Shown here in pieces: positions 43,387 through 52,311 of a DNA stretch of 64,000 nucleotides. Each line of letters opens with the position of its first letter. Within the stretch, counting starts at the first letter, position 1. The stretch is taken from positions 372,001 through 436,000 of the forward strand of contig JAIBBZ010000001.1 in assembly GCA_019694435.1 (NCBI GenBank). The letters are read 5' to 3'. The notes below the pieces were generated by a model. It saw only the letters and a program-made list of their open reading frames with translations, searched no databases and had not been told where the DNA came from. The translations under genes and the position numbers were made by a program. This DNA comes from Pirellulales bacterium. GTDB lineage: Bacteria; Planctomycetota; Planctomycetia; Pirellulales; JAEUIK01.

Positions 43387-45150
43387 ATGAATACGACGTT
43401 TCGCCTGGTCCTGTTGAGCACGCTCGCGGCCGCCGCGGGCATTGCGCTCGGCGTCAGCCACGCGCTCGAGGCCGCGGCCCCGGCCAAGCCCTCGACGGCG
43501 ATCAAGATGATCGAGCAACCCAAGCAGTCCTGGCCGGCCCCGGCGGGCATCGGCCCTGGCGATTGGGGTCAATGGGGCGGCTCGACCATCCGCAACAACA
43601 CGCCCGAGGGCCAGAACATTCCCACTGAATGGGAACCCGGTGAGTTCGACGAAGACACCGGCGAGTGGAAGAAAGAAACCAGCAAGAACATCAAGTGGGT
43701 CGCCAAGCTCGGCTCGCAAAGCTACGGCAACCCGGTCGTCGCCAACGGCCAATGCTACGTCGGTTCGAACAACGGCGCCGGCTGGCTGAAGCGCTACCCG
43801 GCCGAAGTCGACTTGGGCTGCCTGCTGGCGTTCAAAGACGCGGACGGCAGCTTCCTCTGGCAACACTCGAGCGAGAAGCTGCCGACGGGGCGCGTGCACG
43901 ACTGGCCGCTGCAAGGCATCTGCTGCGCGCCGCTGGTCGAGGGCGACCGCCTGTGGTTCGTCACCAGCCGCGGCGAAGTCGTCTGTCTCGACACGGCCGG
44001 TTTCTACGACGACGAGAACGATGGCCCCTTCAAGTCGGAGAAGGTGACTGCCAAGGACGAGGCCGATGCGGTCTGGTACTTCGACATGATGAAGGAATTG
44101 GGCGTCAGCCAGCACAACATGTGCAGTTGCTCGGTCACCTCGGCCGGCGACCTGCTGTTCGTCTGCACGTCGAACGGCGTCGACGAATCGCACGTCAACA
44201 TTCCCGCGCCCGCCGCGCCGAGCTTCCTTTGCATGGACAAGCACACCGGCAAGGTGCTCTGGCAGGACAACTCGCCGGGCATCAACGTCCATCACGGTCA
44301 ATGGTCGTCGCCGACGTATGCCGTGCTGGGCGGCGTGCCGCAGGTGTTGTTCCCCGGCGGCGACGGCTGGCTCTACAGCTTCCAGGGTGAGGCCACGCCG
44401 GACGGCAAGCCGAAGCTGCTCTGGAAGTTCGACAGCAATCCCAAGGAAGCCAAGCTGATTCTCGGCGGTCGTGGCACGCGGAACGACCTGATCGGCACGC
44501 CGGTCGTCTACAACGGCCTGGTCTATGTGGCCGTCGGTCAGGATCCGGAGCACGGCGAGGGCGAAGGTCACCTCTGGTGCATCGACCCCAACAAGCGCGG
44601 CGACGTGAGCCCCGAACTGGCGTTCAACGTCAAGGACCTGAAACACCCGATTCCTTACAATCGCATCCAGGCGGTCGTGAAGGAAAACGGCGAAGTGGCC
44701 CGCCCAAATCCCAATTCGGCCCTGATCTGGCACTATGCGAGCTTCGACCTCGACGCGGACGGCAAGACGGGCTTCGAAGAAAGCATGCATCGCACCTGCG
44801 GCACGGTGACCATCAAGGACGACATTCTCTACCTGGCCGACTTCAGCGGATTGTTCCACTGTCTCGACGCCAAGACCGGCAAGTTGAACTGGACCTATGA
44901 CATGCTCGCGGCGAGCTGGGGGTCGGCCCTGGTCGTCGACGGCAAGGTCTACATCGGCGACGAGGATGGCGACGTGGCCGTGTTCAAGCACTCGGCCGAC
45001 AAGGAAGCCGCCGAACCGATGACCGAGATCAACATGGGCAACGCCGTGTACAGCACGCCGGTCGTGGCCAACAACATCTTGTACATTGCCAACAAGACGC
45101 ACCTGTTCGCCATCCAGAACACCGACGGCGCCGTGGCCGACGCGCCGTAA
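43387..45150 (+). CDS. Second secreted PQQ-like beta-propeller protein
   Basis: A 587-residue exported protein: signal peptide to about residue 29, then repeated propeller blades throughout. Blade motifs include WGQWGGSTIRNNTPEGQN, GCLLAFKDADGSFLWQHSS, SFLCMDKHTGKVLWQ, LFHCLDAKTGKLNWTYD and VFKHSADKEAAEP. It contains several Cys and His residues near 185-270 (HNMCSCSV, CTSNGVDES) that could form a metal site. It lacks the extra C-terminal domains of its neighbour. The pair is very probably one operon. The order and shared architecture suggest the two act together at the cell surface, which is inference. Confidence 0.87.
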   Translation: MNTTFRLVLLSTLAAAAGIALGVSHALEAAAPAKPSTAIKMIEQPKQSWPAPAGIGPGDWGQWGGSTIRNNTPEGQNIPTEWEPGEFDEDTGEWKKETSKNIKWVAKLGSQSYGNPVVANGQCYVGSNNGAGWLKRYPAEVDLGCLLAFKDADGSFLWQHSSEKLPTGRVHDWPLQGICCAPLVEGDRLWFVTSRGEVVCLDTAGFYDDENDGPFKSEKVTAKDEADAVWYFDMMKELGVSQHNMCSCSVTSAGDLLFVCTSNGVDESHVNIPAPAAPSFLCMDKHTGKVLWQDNSPGINVHHGQWSSPTYAVLGGVPQVLFPGGDGWLYSFQGEATPDGKPKLLWKFDSNPKEAKLILGGRGTRNDLIGTPVVYNGLVYVAVGQDPEHGEGEGHLWCIDPNKRGDVSPELAFNVKDLKHPIPYNRIQAVVKENGEVARPNPNSALIWHYASFDLDADGKTGFEESMHRTCGTVTIKDDILYLADFSGLFHCLDAKTGKLNWTYDMLAASWGSALVVDGKVYIGDEDGDVAVFKHSADKEAAEPMTEINMGNAVYSTPVVANNILYIANKTHLFAIQNTDGAVADAP

Positions 45151-45155
45151 GCCGC

Positions 45156-46352
45156 GTGGACAACTCCACACAACGCGCCTGGGTCGAGGCGATCGGCCGC
45201 GCGGTCGATCGGCGCCGGCTCGTCGACACGGCCCTGGCGTTGTGTGACATCTACAGTCCGACGGGCCGCGCTGCCGGTGTGCTCGACTGCCTCGGCACGC
45301 TGTTGGCGTCCGAGGGTTTCACCGTCGAGCGCCCCCGAGGCGGCTACGATCCCGCGCCGGCCGTTGCCGTCCGCTGGCCCGGCGCCGCCTCCGGCCCGGT
45401 GCTGCAATTCGACGGCCACCTCGATACGGTCCATCTGCCGTTCGTCGCGCCGCGCGTCACCGCCGCGCGGCTCACCGGGTCGGGCAGCGCCGACATGAAG
45501 GCGGGCGTAGCAGCGGCGGTCGAGGCCCTGCGCGTGGTGCGCGAGCTGAACCTGGCTCAACAGGGATCGGTACTGCTCACCGCGCATGACTTGCACGAGG
45601 CCCCCTGGGGTGACGGCTCGCAGCTCGAAGGCTTGATCCGCGAGGGATACGTCGGGCACGCCGCGCTCATTCCCGAGTATCTGACCGACGTGCTGGCCGC
45701 GACCGGTCGCGGCCAGGCAGTGCTGCAGGTCCGCGTAAGCCGCAGCGGCGCGCCCGTCCACGAGGTCATGCGCCCGCGCGACGAGCCGCACGTGATCAGT
45801 GCGGGCGCCGAACTGGTGCGCCGCTTGGACCGTTGGAACGAAGAGCTCGCCGGTCATAGCGATCCGCACGCCGGCAGCGAGAGCGTGTTCGTCGGCCAGC
45901 TCCATGCCGGCGAGATTTACAACCAGTTTCCGCAGGAGCTCTGGCTCGAAGGCACGCGGCGCTGGCTGCCCGGCCGCGATCGCCGGGCGGTCGAGGCGGA
46001 GTATCGCCGCCTGCTCGACGAGACGTCTCAGGCCACGGGCGCGTCGATCGTCGGTGAGTTTCGCCTGGTGCGCGACGCGTTCCGGCTGCCCGAGGACGAC
46101 CTCCTGGTGACGGCCTTCGACACGGCCCGCGCGCTGCGTGGCGAGTCGCGGCTGCCCCGCGGCGGCAAGCCGTTTGTCGACGACGGGAACACATTTTGGG
46201 CCGAGGCCGCGATCGCGGCGATCACGCACGGCCCGCACGGTGGCGGCGCGCACACGCTCGAAGAGTGGGTCTCGATCGACGACCTGGTGCGCGTGGCCGA
46301 GACCTATGCCCTGATCGCGGCGTTGTACACCGCACAAGGCGCCGGCGCCTGA
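45156..46352 (+). CDS. M20-family metallopeptidase
   Basis: A 398-residue ArgE/DapE/carboxypeptidase-G2-type enzyme that hydrolyses amide bonds with two zinc ions. The first metal motif is FDGHLDTV (H88, D90), and the bridging Asp D113 is in GSGSADMKAG. The usual double Glu appears as HE in HDLHEAPWG (residues 147-148), so the expected general base is replaced by His or sits elsewhere. A later LIPEY and C-terminal HGGGAHTLEEW supply the remaining ligands. GTG at 45156 is only five bases after the propeller gene stop, suggesting one transcript. The substrate is unknown. Confidence 0.85.
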   Translation: MDNSTQRAWVEAIGRAVDRRRLVDTALALCDIYSPTGRAAGVLDCLGTLLASEGFTVERPRGGYDPAPAVAVRWPGAASGPVLQFDGHLDTVHLPFVAPRVTAARLTGSGSADMKAGVAAAVEALRVVRELNLAQQGSVLLTAHDLHEAPWGDGSQLEGLIREGYVGHAALIPEYLTDVLAATGRGQAVLQVRVSRSGAPVHEVMRPRDEPHVISAGAELVRRLDRWNEELAGHSDPHAGSESVFVGQLHAGEIYNQFPQELWLEGTRRWLPGRDRRAVEAEYRRLLDETSQATGASIVGEFRLVRDAFRLPEDDLLVTAFDTARALRGESRLPRGGKPFVDDGNTFWAEAAIAAITHGPHGGGAHTLEEWVSIDDLVRVAETYALIAALYTAQGAGA

Positions 46353-46471
46353 GACCGGCGGCGGTTTGCCGCGTGCGGCGCGGGCTGTTATTCTTGCTCG
46401 ACTTTGTCGATCATTGCGGGCAGCCCCTTCCTGTGCCCGCCGCTTGTTCTTTGGCCTGGAACGCGTTGCCC

Positions 46472-48151
46472 ATGCCCAGTGCGCCTGCTCCGACTGCCGC
46501 CACGACGCCGGGCAAGCTATTGCTGGCGGTCCTCGTCGTCGTCGTGGCGACGGCGCTCGTCTACAGCGCCGTGCCGCAACTGAAGTTCACCTCCTGGGAC
46601 GATCCGCAAAACGTCTTTGGCAACCCCTACCTGAGCCCGCTCAACGGTGAGAACTTCGCGCGGATCTGGAGCCAGGGATTCCTCGGCCTGTATGCGCCGG
46701 TGACGTACACGTTCTACGCGCTCCAGACACCGCTGGCCGAATCGCTGGCCGAGCAGCAGATTGGTGCCGCGCCGCTGCGGAACCCGCTGGTGTATCACGT
46801 GTCCGCGGTCGCGCTGCACATCCTCTCGACGGTGTTCGTGCTGCTGTTGCTTGAGCGGTTGTTTCACAATCCCTGGGGCGCGGCCTGCGGGGCGCTGTTG
46901 TTTGCCTTGCACCCGCTGCAGGTCGAAAGCGTCGCCTGGGTGAGCGAAACCAAGGGGCTCTTGGCCGGGTGCTTCGGCACCTTCGCACTCTGGCAGTACT
47001 TGTGCTTCAGCGACCACTTCGAACGCGGTCGGAGTCTGACCTGGTTGAACTACGCGCTGGCCACCGCGGCCATCCTGCTGGCGATGTTGTCCAAGCCGTC
47101 GGCAGCGGCGATCCCCCTGGTGGCCGCCGCGATCGACGTGGGCTGGCTGCGGCGTTCGCCCTTGCGCGTGGCCTTGGCACTGTTGCCCTGGCTGGCCCTG
47201 GCGCTATGGGTGGCCTGGGTCAATCACTCGCTGCAATCCGCGTCCATCGCCGAGCATCCGGTCCCGCTGTGGGCGCGACCCTTGTTGGCGCTGGACGCCT
47301 TGGCGTTCTACCTGTTCAAGTTGATCTTGCCGCTGGGGTTTTGCGCCGACTATTCGCACAGCCCGCAAGCGGTGCTCAAGGAATCTTTCTGGTGGGCAAC
47401 CGGCGCGTTGCCGCTGGGCATCTTGTTTTGGCTCGCCTCGCTCAGCCAGCGGCGAGCCTGGCTCACGGCCGCGGCGGTGTTTGTCGTGGCGCTGCTGCCC
47501 ACGCTCGGCCTGGTGAGCTTCGACTACCAGCGAATTTCGACGGTGGCCGATCGGTATGCCTACCTGGCGCTGCTGGGTCCCGCGCTGGCCCTGGCCTGGT
47601 TTCTCAGCCAGGGAGGCGCCGGTCCGTTGGTCCGGGCCGTGATCGTCTGTGGCCTGTTGGGCCTGGGCCTGCTCGGCTATCGGCAGTCGCTCGTCTGGTA
47701 CAACGACAAGACGCTGTTTACGCACACGGCCGGAGTCAATCCGAAGAGTTTCGTGGCGCAGGCCAAGCTGGGGAACGGTTATTACAACCAGGGGCAATAC
47801 GACCAGGCCGTCCAGCATTTTAGGAAGGCCGTCGAAATCGACCCGAGCGATGCGTCGGTCCATTTCAACCTGGCGCAGACGCTGCGCGAATTGAGCGAGT
47901 TCGCCGAGGCGATTCCGCACTATCGGCTCACGATCGAGGCCAAGCCGAAGTTCGCCAACGCTTATGCCTTGCTGGGCGATTGCTACCTGCGGCTGCAACG
48001 CTTTGACGAAGCCGATTTCGAATACGACCGCGCGCTGCGCATCGATCCCAACAATGCCCTGGCCCTGCAGGGCAAACGTGCCCTGGCCGACGTCCGTGCT
48101 GGCCTGCAGCAAGAACAGCGGCGCCGGCAATCCGCTCCGGCGAGTCCCTAG
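46472..48151 (+). CDS. Polytopic membrane protein with C-terminal TPR repeats (TMTC-like)
   Basis: A 559-residue protein with about eleven membrane helices in the first ~420 residues and three to four TPR repeats at ~435-540 (AKLGNGYYNQGQYDQAVQHFRKAVEIDPSDA, then HFNLAQTLREL, YALLGDCYLRLQRFDEADFEYDRALRIDPNNA). This is the layout of TMTC and related GT39-like proteins. The first periplasmic loop has the pattern FTSWDDPQNVFGNPYLSP, in which D-D is the expected catalytic acid pair. Such enzymes mannosylate proteins using a lipid-linked sugar. That activity is inference. ATG 46472 gives a short cytoplasmic start. It is 119 bases from the M20 gene. Confidence 0.75.
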   Translation: MPSAPAPTAATTPGKLLLAVLVVVVATALVYSAVPQLKFTSWDDPQNVFGNPYLSPLNGENFARIWSQGFLGLYAPVTYTFYALQTPLAESLAEQQIGAAPLRNPLVYHVSAVALHILSTVFVLLLLERLFHNPWGAACGALLFALHPLQVESVAWVSETKGLLAGCFGTFALWQYLCFSDHFERGRSLTWLNYALATAAILLAMLSKPSAAAIPLVAAAIDVGWLRRSPLRVALALLPWLALALWVAWVNHSLQSASIAEHPVPLWARPLLALDALAFYLFKLILPLGFCADYSHSPQAVLKESFWWATGALPLGILFWLASLSQRRAWLTAAAVFVVALLPTLGLVSFDYQRISTVADRYAYLALLGPALALAWFLSQGGAGPLVRAVIVCGLLGLGLLGYRQSLVWYNDKTLFTHTAGVNPKSFVAQAKLGNGYYNQGQYDQAVQHFRKAVEIDPSDASVHFNLAQTLRELSEFAEAIPHYRLTIEAKPKFANAYALLGDCYLRLQRFDEADFEYDRALRIDPNNALALQGKRALADVRAGLQQEQRRRQSAPASP

Positions 48152-48178
48152 CCTTTCGACCCTTGGCGAGGTGCAGCG

Positions 48179-48703
48179 ATGAAAAACGCGTGGAAATGGC
48201 TCGTTGGTGCGTTGGTCGTGCTCGTGGGCGCGGCACTGCTCGTGCCGGCGCTGCTGCCCAGTCGAGTACACGTAGAGCGATCGACCGTGATCAGCAAGCC
48301 TCCGGCCGAGGTGTTCGCCGTCGTCTCGGACTTGAACCGCTATGCCGAGTGGGATCCCTTCTCGCGGACCGATCCGACTTCCAAGAGCACGGTGACCGGC
48401 GCCGGCCAGGAGGCCGTCTATACGTGGCAAGGCGAACAGACGGGGCGCGGCCAGATGCAGATTGCCGGGCTCGATCCGCCTCGGCGGGTCGATTTTGCCC
48501 TTGAGACGTTCGAGCCGATGGCCGCGAAGTTTCAGGCCTCTTACTTGCTCGAACCGGCCGGCGCAGGAACGAAGATGAGCTGGACCTACGACGGCGAAAT
48601 GGACTATTTCGGCCGCTACTTCGGCCTGATGATGGACGGCATGCTGGGACCGCTGTTCGAGCAGGGCCTGGACAACATCAAGACGCTGCTGGAGAAGCCG
48701 TAG
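48179..48703 (+). CDS. SRPBCC-superfamily protein with N-terminal membrane anchor
   Basis: The 174-residue protein has a membrane helix at residues ~8-27 ([19 protein letters not shown]). A START/Bet v1-like SRPBCC domain follows, with the opening strand [32 protein letters not shown] and a late helix [11 protein letters not shown]. These domains hold a hydrophobic ligand in a cavity. GAGGT eight bases before the ATG supports the start. It begins 27 bases after the TPR protein stop and its last 26 bases overlap the opposing kinase gene. Function is unknown beyond ligand binding. Confidence 0.82.
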   Translation: MKNAWKWLVGALVVLVGAALLVPALLPSRVHVERSTVISKPPAEVFAVVSDLNRYAEWDPFSRTDPTSKSTVTGAGQEAVYTWQGEQTGRGQMQIAGLDPPRRVDFALETFEPMAAKFQASYLLEPAGAGTKMSWTYDGEMDYFGRYFGLMMDGMLGPLFEQGLDNIKTLLEKP

Positions 48704-50423
48704 CCTCGCTTGTCCGGCGCGCCTCTTCGAAATGGCGCCGGATCGATGCGACGAGCTGCTGGCGGTCGATGGGCTTGGTCGCATAGTCCGTACAGCCGGC
48801 GATCAAGCAGCGCTCACGATCGCCCGACATCGCGTGTGCCGTCAAGGCGATGATCGGTCGCGTATAGCCTTCGGCCCGCAGCCGCTCGGCCGTCTGATAG
48901 CCGTCCAGGACGGGCATCTGCATATCGAGCACCAGTGCGTCGAACGGCCGGCCCGCGGCGTGGGCCAGTCGGATTTCCTCGATCGCCATTTGACCGTTGA
49001 TGGCCAACACCACCTCGGCGCCCGCCTTGCGCAGCACGTAGGCGATCAGTCGTTGATTGTCGGGCCCATCTTCGGCCAGCAGCAGCCGGATGCCGTTCAA
49101 CACGCGCGCCTGGCCCGCGAGTTCGGCTGCACCGTCGGCCCCGGGGCCCTGCAGATGCTCCGCCGTCAACAGCGCGCCGTCGCTCGTCGGGCGAACATGC
49201 TGCGCGACACCCGCGCGCGGCGCGGCGATCACGGCGCGGAACTGTGATCCTCGACCCGGTGTACTGCCAACCAGGTCGACGCCGCCGCCCAACAGCTCGG
49301 CCAACTGCCGGCAGATCGACAAGCCCAGGCCGCTGCCACCGAACCGCCGACAGGTGGTGTTATCGGCTTGAGAAAACGGTTCGAAGACCCGGGTTGTTTG
49401 TTCGGGCGTCAGGCCGATGCCGGTATCGTGCACGTCGCAGATCAAGCGCGGTGCCGGGTCCGGCTGCCACGAGACGACGAGCCGCACGCCGCCCAACTCG
49501 GTGAACTTGATCGCGTTGCCAACCAGGTTGAACAGGATCTGGCGGAACCGCATGGCGTCGGTTTCGACCTGGTCGGGCAGCGATCCCTGGATTTCGCAGG
49601 TCAGCGACAGCCCCTTGGCGTCGGCCCGGACCTTCATCAGCGAGACGACGTCGAACAGCAGTTGCAGCGGCGCGACGGGTGCCACTTCGAGTTCGATCCG
49701 CTGGGCCTCGATTTTCGACAAGTCGAGAATGTCGTTGAGCACCTGGAGCAGGTGTTCGCCGTTGCGGCGGATCGTGGCGATCGCGGCCAGGCGATCGTGT
49801 TCGCTCTGATCGCCTTCCAACAGGTTTTCGGCAAAGCCGAGGATGGCCGTCAACGGGGTGCGCAGCTCGTGGCTCATGTTGGCCAGGAACTCGCTCTTGG
49901 CCCGATTGGCCGCGGCGGCCGCCACGGTTTGCGCTTGGAGATGGTGGTTGGTCTCGGCCAGCTCGCGGGCCTGCTCGGCCAAGCGCTCGCGCGCCGCCAC
50001 GCGCTCGCGGATATCGCGCACCACGCCAGCGAAGGTCCGCCCTTGTGGCTCGCGGAATTCGCTCACCGAAATCTCGATGGGAAACTCGGTGCCGTCGCGA
50101 TGCAGAGCCATCGTCTCACGGCCGATGCCGATCACCTTCGGCGGCCCGCCGGCCAGATAGGCCTGCATGGCGGCCTCGTGCACCGGTCGCAGATACTCGG
50201 GCATCAGCATCTGCACGTTCTGGCCGAGCAGTTCGCTGGTGGAGTAGCCGAACCACTTGCAGATGGCCCGATTGACCGAAATGATCTCCCCGGTGCTGTT
50301 GATCAGCACGATCCCGTCGACCGCCGCTTCGAGCACGGCGCGGAACCTGGCATCGGCATTTCGCTGGCCGCTCTCACGCTCCGGCTCGTTGGGAGATGTG
50401 GCGTCGTTCGCGTTCGCTGGCAT
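48678..50423 (-). CDS. PAS-containing hybrid histidine kinase with receiver domain
   Basis: A cytosolic 581-residue sensor. A PAS domain spans residues ~25-145 ([25 protein letters not shown]). HisKA has H185 in [11 protein letters not shown]. HATPase_c carries the N box LVGNAIKF, the G1 box DTGIGLT and G2 [16 protein letters not shown]-terminal receiver (~445-565) has phosphoacceptor D500 in [14 protein letters not shown] and K551 in ATKPID. There are no membrane helices, so the PAS domain probably senses an internal ligand or redox state. AGGGA eight bases before the ATG fits. No dedicated response regulator lies next to it, so it may signal through phosphotransfer. The gene overlaps the SRPBCC gene tail by 26 bases. 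Confidence 0.93.
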   Translation of the reverse strand: MPANANDATSPNEPERESGQRNADARFRAVLEAAVDGIVLINSTGEIISVNRAICKWFGYSTSELLGQNVQMLMPEYLRPVHEAAMQAYLAGGPPKVIGIGRETMALHRDGTEFPIEISVSEFREPQGRTFAGVVRDIRERVAARERLAEQARELAETNHHLQAQTVAAAAANRAKSEFLANMSHELRTPLTAILGFAENLLEGDQSEHDRLAAIATIRRNGEHLLQVLNDILDLSKIEAQRIELEVAPVAPLQLLFDVVSLMKVRADAKGLSLTCEIQGSLPDQVETDAMRFRQILFNLVGNAIKFTELGGVRLVVSWQPDPAPRLICDVHDTGIGLTPEQTTRVFEPFSQADNTTCRRFGGSGLGLSICRQLAELLGGGVDLVGSTPGRGSQFRAVIAAPRAGVAQHVRPTSDGALLTAEHLQGPGADGAAELAGQARVLNGIRLLLAEDGPDNQRLIAYVLRKAGAEVVLAINGQMAIEEIRLAHAAGRPFDALVLDMQMPVLDGYQTAERLRAEGYTRPIIALTAHAMSGDRERCLIAGCTDYATKPIDRQQLVASIRRHFEEARRTSEATASPAAS

Positions 50424-50674
50424 CGTTTCGATCCCTGTTGCAAGTCATGTTGGTTGCCAGGCGCATCACGAGTCCCCCCTGCCGGAAAACCATGGCTTGA
50501 AACACTAAATCGTCACTGAGCGAAACGGGGTCTGTTCCTTTTTTTATTTGCAGTTTTGCGCGTTTTGGGCGAATTTGCGCGGAGACAATCTGGCAAATAC
50601 CGCCGTGTTTTTGCCAACGCGACATGTAAAAATCGACTCCCCAGCGGATGTTCGGGGGGGCCATAAAACGCAAA
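50424..50674. other. AT-rich intergenic stretch between two minus-strand genes
   Basis: About 250 bases, clearly less GC-rich than the rest. It contains GGGGTCTGTTCC followed by seven T at about 50527-50545 and several TTTG/TTTT runs. No hairpin or gene is supported. On the minus strand it would be the leader of the histidine kinase gene. Confidence 0.5.
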
Positions 50675-51532
50675 TCACACCTGCAGTTTTCGCGCGGCCA
50701 CGAGCGTGTTTGCCAACAGCATCGTGACTGTCAGCGGGCCCACGCCGCCCGGCACCGGCGTGATCGCGCCGGCCACGGACCGCACCGCATCAAAATCGAC
50801 GTCGCCGCATAGTTTGCCGTCGGCGCGGTTCATGCCCACGTCGATCACCGTGGCGCCGGGCCGGACCATGTTGGCCGTGACGAACCGCGCCTGACCGATC
50901 GCGACGATCAGAATGTCGGCCGTGCGTGTGACGGCCGGTAGGTCGCGCGTGCGGCTGTGGCAAATGGTGACCGTCGCGTCGTGCCCGCGCTGTACGAGCA
51001 TCATGCCCATCGGTTTGCCGACGATGTCGCTGCGCCCCACGACGACGACGTGCTGGCCCGCGACTTCGATGCCGTTGCGGGTCAGCAACTGTTGAATGCC
51101 GTGCGGCGTGCACGGCAAATAGCGCGGGCGACCCTGCATCAACCGCCCGACGTTGTCCGGATGAAACGCATCGACATCCTTGAGCGGATCGATTGCGTCG
51201 AGCACGGCCGTCGCATCGATGCCTCGCGGGAGCGGCAACTGCACAAGGATGCCGTGCACTTGCGAGTCGGCGTTCAGCCGCGCGACCAGTTCGAGCAACT
51301 CGGCCTGCGTCGTGCTGCCCGGCAGTCGAAAGAGCTGGCTCGCCAGGTTGGACCGCTCGCAGGCCAGGCGCTTGTTGCGCACATAGACCTCGCTGGCCGG
51401 GTCGTCGCCCACCAGCACCGCCGCGAGGCACGGCTGCACGCCGGTGGCCTGCGTAAAATCCGCGGCATCGCGGGCAATTTCCGCCTGGATTTCCTGGGCC
51501 AAGGCCTTGCCGTCGAGAAGTCGCGCCGTCAT
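50675..51532 (-). CDS. folD: Methylenetetrahydrofolate dehydrogenase/cyclohydrolase FolD
   Basis: FolD oxidises 5,10-methylene-THF to methenyl-THF and hydrolyses it to 10-formyl-THF, supplying one-carbon units. The 285-residue protein is full length. Conserved stretches are VYVRNKRLACE, with the catalytic Lys near residue 54, the folate-binding VQLPLPRGID near 97, the NADP loop VVVVGRSDIVGKPMGMML near 162, and the C-terminal ITPVPGGVGPLTVTMLLANT. The start ATG is at 51532. The gene ends 34 bases... after pgpA in the same direction, and the two could share a transcript. Confidence 0.96.
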   Translation of the reverse strand: MTARLLDGKALAQEIQAEIARDAADFTQATGVQPCLAAVLVGDDPASEVYVRNKRLACERSNLASQLFRLPGSTTQAELLELVARLNADSQVHGILVQLPLPRGIDATAVLDAIDPLKDVDAFHPDNVGRLMQGRPRYLPCTPHGIQQLLTRNGIEVAGQHVVVVGRSDIVGKPMGMMLVQRGHDATVTICHSRTRDLPAVTRTADILIVAIGQARFVTANMVRPGATVIDVGMNRADGKLCGDVDFDAVRSVAGAITPVPGGVGPLTVTMLLANTLVAARKLQV

Positions 51533-51566
51533 GCCGTGCAGGCTCCGTGATGCCGTCTTTGCACCC

Positions 51567-52082
51567 CTACAACCAACCGGCTCCGGCCAGCAGGCTCAGC
51601 GCGCAACGCAGCGCCAGGTTCGAGTACACGCCCGCCATCAGGTCGTCCGCCATGATGCCCAAACCGTCGGGCAGGTGCTCGAGCCGACGCGTCGGCGGAG
51701 GCTTGCTGATGTCGAACAGCCGATGCAGCCCGAAACCTAAGGCGGCCACGACCCAGTTGTCCATGGGCACCAGGAAGAAGGTCACCGGCAGACTGGCGAT
51801 CTCGTCGAAGACGATCGATCCGGGATCTTTTTCGCCCCCGAGGCGCCGCGCCGCGGCCGTGCACAGTGGAACTCCGGCCGCAAAAATGGCGGCGATCAGG
51901 AGCACTTGCACCCAAGGCGACGCCACCTGCTGGACGGCCCATGCCAGCACGACACCCCAGAGAGCACCCCAGGTGCCGGGCGCCGGCAGTCTCCCAACCC
52001 AGGCCCCGGTGGCCAAAAAGACGACCCACCCACCCCGCATGAACTCACCCAAGGGCGGCTTGTGCGATCTCGATTGGCCCAT
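51567..52082 (-). CDS. pgpA: Phosphatidylglycerophosphatase A
   Basis: PgpA removes phosphate from phosphatidylglycerol phosphate, the last step of phosphatidylglycerol synthesis. The 171-residue integral membrane protein has the family hallmarks: GRLPAPGTWGAL near residue 30, KDPGSIVFDEIAS near 85 with the conserved D and E, and HRLFDISKPPPTRRLEHLPDGLGIMADDLMAG, where the D-D pair is catalytic. Three or four hydrophobic helices are visible. ATG at 52082 is the only plausible start. It is divergent from the sulfite reductase gene, sharing a 229-base region with it. Confidence 0.94.
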   Translation of the reverse strand: MGQSRSHKPPLGEFMRGGWVVFLATGAWVGRLPAPGTWGALWGVVLAWAVQQVASPWVQVLLIAAIFAAGVPLCTAAARRLGGEKDPGSIVFDEIASLPVTFFLVPMDNWVVAALGFGLHRLFDISKPPPTRRLEHLPDGLGIMADDLMAGVYSNLALRCALSLLAGAGWL

Positions 52083-52195
52083 AGCGCCTGCAATCGTACC
52101 GGGCGCGGCAGGCTGCCGTCACCCATTGCGGGCGTGAGAATCGCCGCACCCGGGTCTCCCACCTCGAACCTGGCGTGGCCTCTGGGTAGTCCAGT

Positions 52196-52224
52196 TTGTA
52201 TATTCCGGTCGCGCAAGCTATACT
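52196..52224 (+). promoter_or_regulatory. Sigma-70-type promoter of the sulfite reductase gene
   Basis: TTGTAT at 52196-52201 and TATACT at 52219-52224 are separated by exactly 17 bases. The -10 matches five of six positions. It lies in an AT-rich island within the pgpA/sulfite reductase divergent region, with transcription expected near 52231 and an 80-base leader. Confidence 0.65.
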
Positions 52225-52247
52225 AAGATGACTAAGTTGATCATCTT
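52225..52247 (+). promoter_or_regulatory. 23-bp operator-like palindrome at the transcription start
   Basis: AAGATGACTAA-G-TTGATCATCTT: the two 11-base arms match at nine positions as an inverted repeat around one central base. It begins immediately after the -10 box and spans the likely start of transcription, the classical place for a repressor. An RNA hairpin is a second reading. Confidence 0.55.
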
Positions 52248-52311
52248 GCTTACGTAACCCAAGCGCGGGCCGCAAGTCGCGCGTGACCGTGCCCTTTTGG
52301 ACTCCGAAGAC

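Noticed and set aside
42982-45171. 729-codon open frame on the minus strand over the second propeller gene
   Set aside because: Long open frames on the opposite strand are common in GC-rich DNA. The plus strand has a signal peptide and clear propeller blades.
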